Shown: positions 63,065 to 64,000 of the stretch, piece by piece | Position numbering within the stretch: the stretch's first letter is position 1 | Layout of the letters: each line of letters begins with the position of its first letter | NCBI RefSeq assembly: GCF_016461785.1 | Contig: NZ_JAEMUH010000015.1 | Location: forward strand, 56,487 to 120,486 | DNA length: 64,000 nucleotides | Direction: 5' to 3' | From: Marinomonas ostreistagni | Lineage (GTDB): Bacteria > Pseudomonadota > Gammaproteobacteria > Pseudomonadales > Marinomonadaceae | Translations under genes and position numbers: made by a program | The notes under the pieces: model-generated | The model's database searches: none | What the model was told of the DNA's origin: nothing | What the model saw: the letters and a program-made list of their open reading frames with translations, nothing else

Positions 63065-63079
63065 TTAACTTATAGTTAA
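63065..63079. promoter_or_regulatory. LysR-type box between SDR genes and LysR
   Basis: TTAACTTATAGTTAA is a perfect palindrome with the T-N11-A form of LysR sites. It lies 33 bases before the LysR start and between the divergent genes. Confidence 0.6.
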
Positions 63080-63111
63080 GTGATAGTGCTTGCTAAGTCT
63101 AAGGGGAGTGC

Positions 63112-64000
63112 ATGCAGCGTTTACCGTTACCACCATTAAATGCTTTGAAAACGTTTGAAGCAGCAGCGAGACATAAAAGTTTTAAACACGCCGCAGAAGA
63201 GCTGTGCGTAACTCAAGCTGCGGTGAGCAAACAAATTCAAATGCTTGAAGAGTACTTTGGCTTCAAATTATTCAATCGTAATAACCGCTGTGTTGTTTTA
63301 TCGAAAGAAGGGGAAGTGCTTTTCAAAACGGCACATACTGCATTCACTCAAGTTGCTGAATGTTCGCAGACCTTACTTCGCCAGCATGAGCCAAATCATG
63401 TATCACTTTTTACAACCACGTCCTTTGCTCAGTTATGGTTTATGCCTAGATTTCGGGCATTTAACTTAGAGTTTCCTGATGTGCAATTGCATTTAATAAG
63501 TGGTGATGAAAGCCCTAATTATGCCGAGGGATTTGAGACAGCTATCACTTTGGGTTGGCAAGAACATCCAGATTACATAGCAATACCACTATTCTCCGAA
63601 GAGATATTTCCTATTTGCACACCAGAGTTTTTGGCGAAACACCCGAATTTAAAAGAACCAAAAGATTTGCTATCAGTTCCTCTATTGAATTTAAGTGCTT
63701 CCTATTGGAAAGCACGTCTCTGGACGCCAATGGATTGGCAAGCTTGGTTTAGTCTTTATGGCATTGCAGAAGATAAGAAGCGCTCTGATATTCAATTTAG
63801 CCAGTTTTCGATGCTTCTTGACGCCGTCCATCAAGGTGCTGGGGTTGGTTTAGGTTGGAAACATTTAGTTCAGAACAGCTTAGACGAAGGGCGCTTGATA
63901 AAATTATTTAAAGAACCTTATTTTGCAGAAGACAGGGTTCACTACTTTGTTTGCCATCGATCTCTATCAGACTCTCAAAATGTTGCTAAGTTAAAAAAAT
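63112..64000 (+). CDS. GcvA-like LysR regulator (cut by window end)
   Basis: The frame stays open from ATG 63112 to the last base of the window. ATG 63112 has AAGGGGAG ahead of it. The N-terminus RLPLPPLNALKTFEAAARHK and AAEELCVTQAAVSKQIQ is typical of the GcvA/AmpR-type LysR group, and the effector domain runs on past residue 290. Family proteins are about 300 residues, so only a few residues are missing. It is divergent from the two SDR genes and probably activates them. Confidence 0.85.
   Translation, partial: MQRLPLPPLNALKTFEAAARHKSFKHAAEELCVTQAAVSKQIQMLEEYFGFKLFNRNNRCVVLSKEGEVLFKTAHTAFTQVAECSQTLLRQHEPNHVSLFTTTSFAQLWFMPRFRAFNLEFPDVQLHLISGDESPNYAEGFETAITLGWQEHPDYIAIPLFSEEIFPICTPEFLAKHPNLKEPKDLLSVPLLNLSASYWKARLWTPMDWQAWFSLYGIAEDKKRSDIQFSQFSMLLDAVHQGAGVGLGWKHLVQNSLDEGRLIKLFKEPYFAEDRVHYFVCHRSLSDSQNVAKLKK

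Noticed and set aside
1..64000. tRNA, rRNA, prophage or CRISPR features
   Set aside because: I saw no cloverleaf, rRNA, phage structural genes or regular repeat array in the window.

Overview
The window reads as a chromosomal stretch of a marine gammaproteobacterium of the Oceanospirillales type, most like Marinomonas. That is inferred from the moderate GC content and from the density of SBP-dependent transporters (two TRAP systems, one tripartite tricarboxylate system, one amino-acid ABC system), LysR/AraC/GntR/TetR regulators and small-molecule catabolic enzymes. There are no rRNA or tRNA genes, no CRISPR array and no prophage. It is almost wholly a catabolic and transport region made of self-contained, locally regulated modules.

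Layout. 0-2.6 kb: end of a kynurenine module (kynurenine 3-monooxygenase, arylformamidase-like hydrolase, GlcG/HbpS protein, LysR). 2.7-10.4 kb: TSUP and MFS transporters with an AraC regulator, a small winged-helix protein, a fused OsmC-YcaO protein, and an AraC/aminotransferase pair. 10.5-24.6 kb: a block I interpret as catabolism of hydroxylated or N-methylated prolines. It holds a GntR-controlled proline racemase-superfamily enzyme whose catalytic pair is Ser/Thr, a cache-domain membrane protein, a tetR-proC-TRAP operon, and a divergent operon for a TMADH-like flavin demethylase with its own EtfB, EtfA and ETF-quinone oxidoreductase. 24.7-26.8 kb: an AT-rich GATase/AraC regulator with an isopenicillin-N-synthase-family oxygenase. 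26.9-29.5 kb: an ankyrin protein, a decayed IS5-family transposase and a broken lysR.

29.6-39.5 kb: an EamA exporter; a TctDE two-component system translationally coupled to an orphan periplasmic binding protein and divergent from tctCBA; an XRE-cupin regulator with paired operators facing another EamA exporter; and the rcnA/rcnR nickel-cobalt efflux pair with two clear RcnR sites. 39.5-50.3 kb: a ketone-body locus. A 3-hydroxybutyrate dehydrogenase sits in a TRAP operon preceded by three enhancer-like palindromes and a sigma-54 activator, and divergent from it are LysR and the acetoacetate genes (CoA-transferase A and B, thiolase, AtoE). Together they would take 3-hydroxybutyrate and acetoacetate to acetyl-CoA.

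50.4-55.7 kb: a polar amino-acid or opine ABC importer with a DadA-like FAD dehydrogenase under an RpiR/SIS regulator. 56-64 kb: a ROK regulator divergent from a DUF1479 dioxygenase-fold protein, a Gate-domain membrane protein, a hydrolase with two identical TetR-type operators, a TetR, two short-chain dehydrogenases and a divergent GcvA-like LysR cut by the window end. The regulatory DNA is unusually legible: I found paired or triple operators for at least six regulators and a stem-loop immediately after the binding-protein gene in three of the four binding-protein-dependent import operons.
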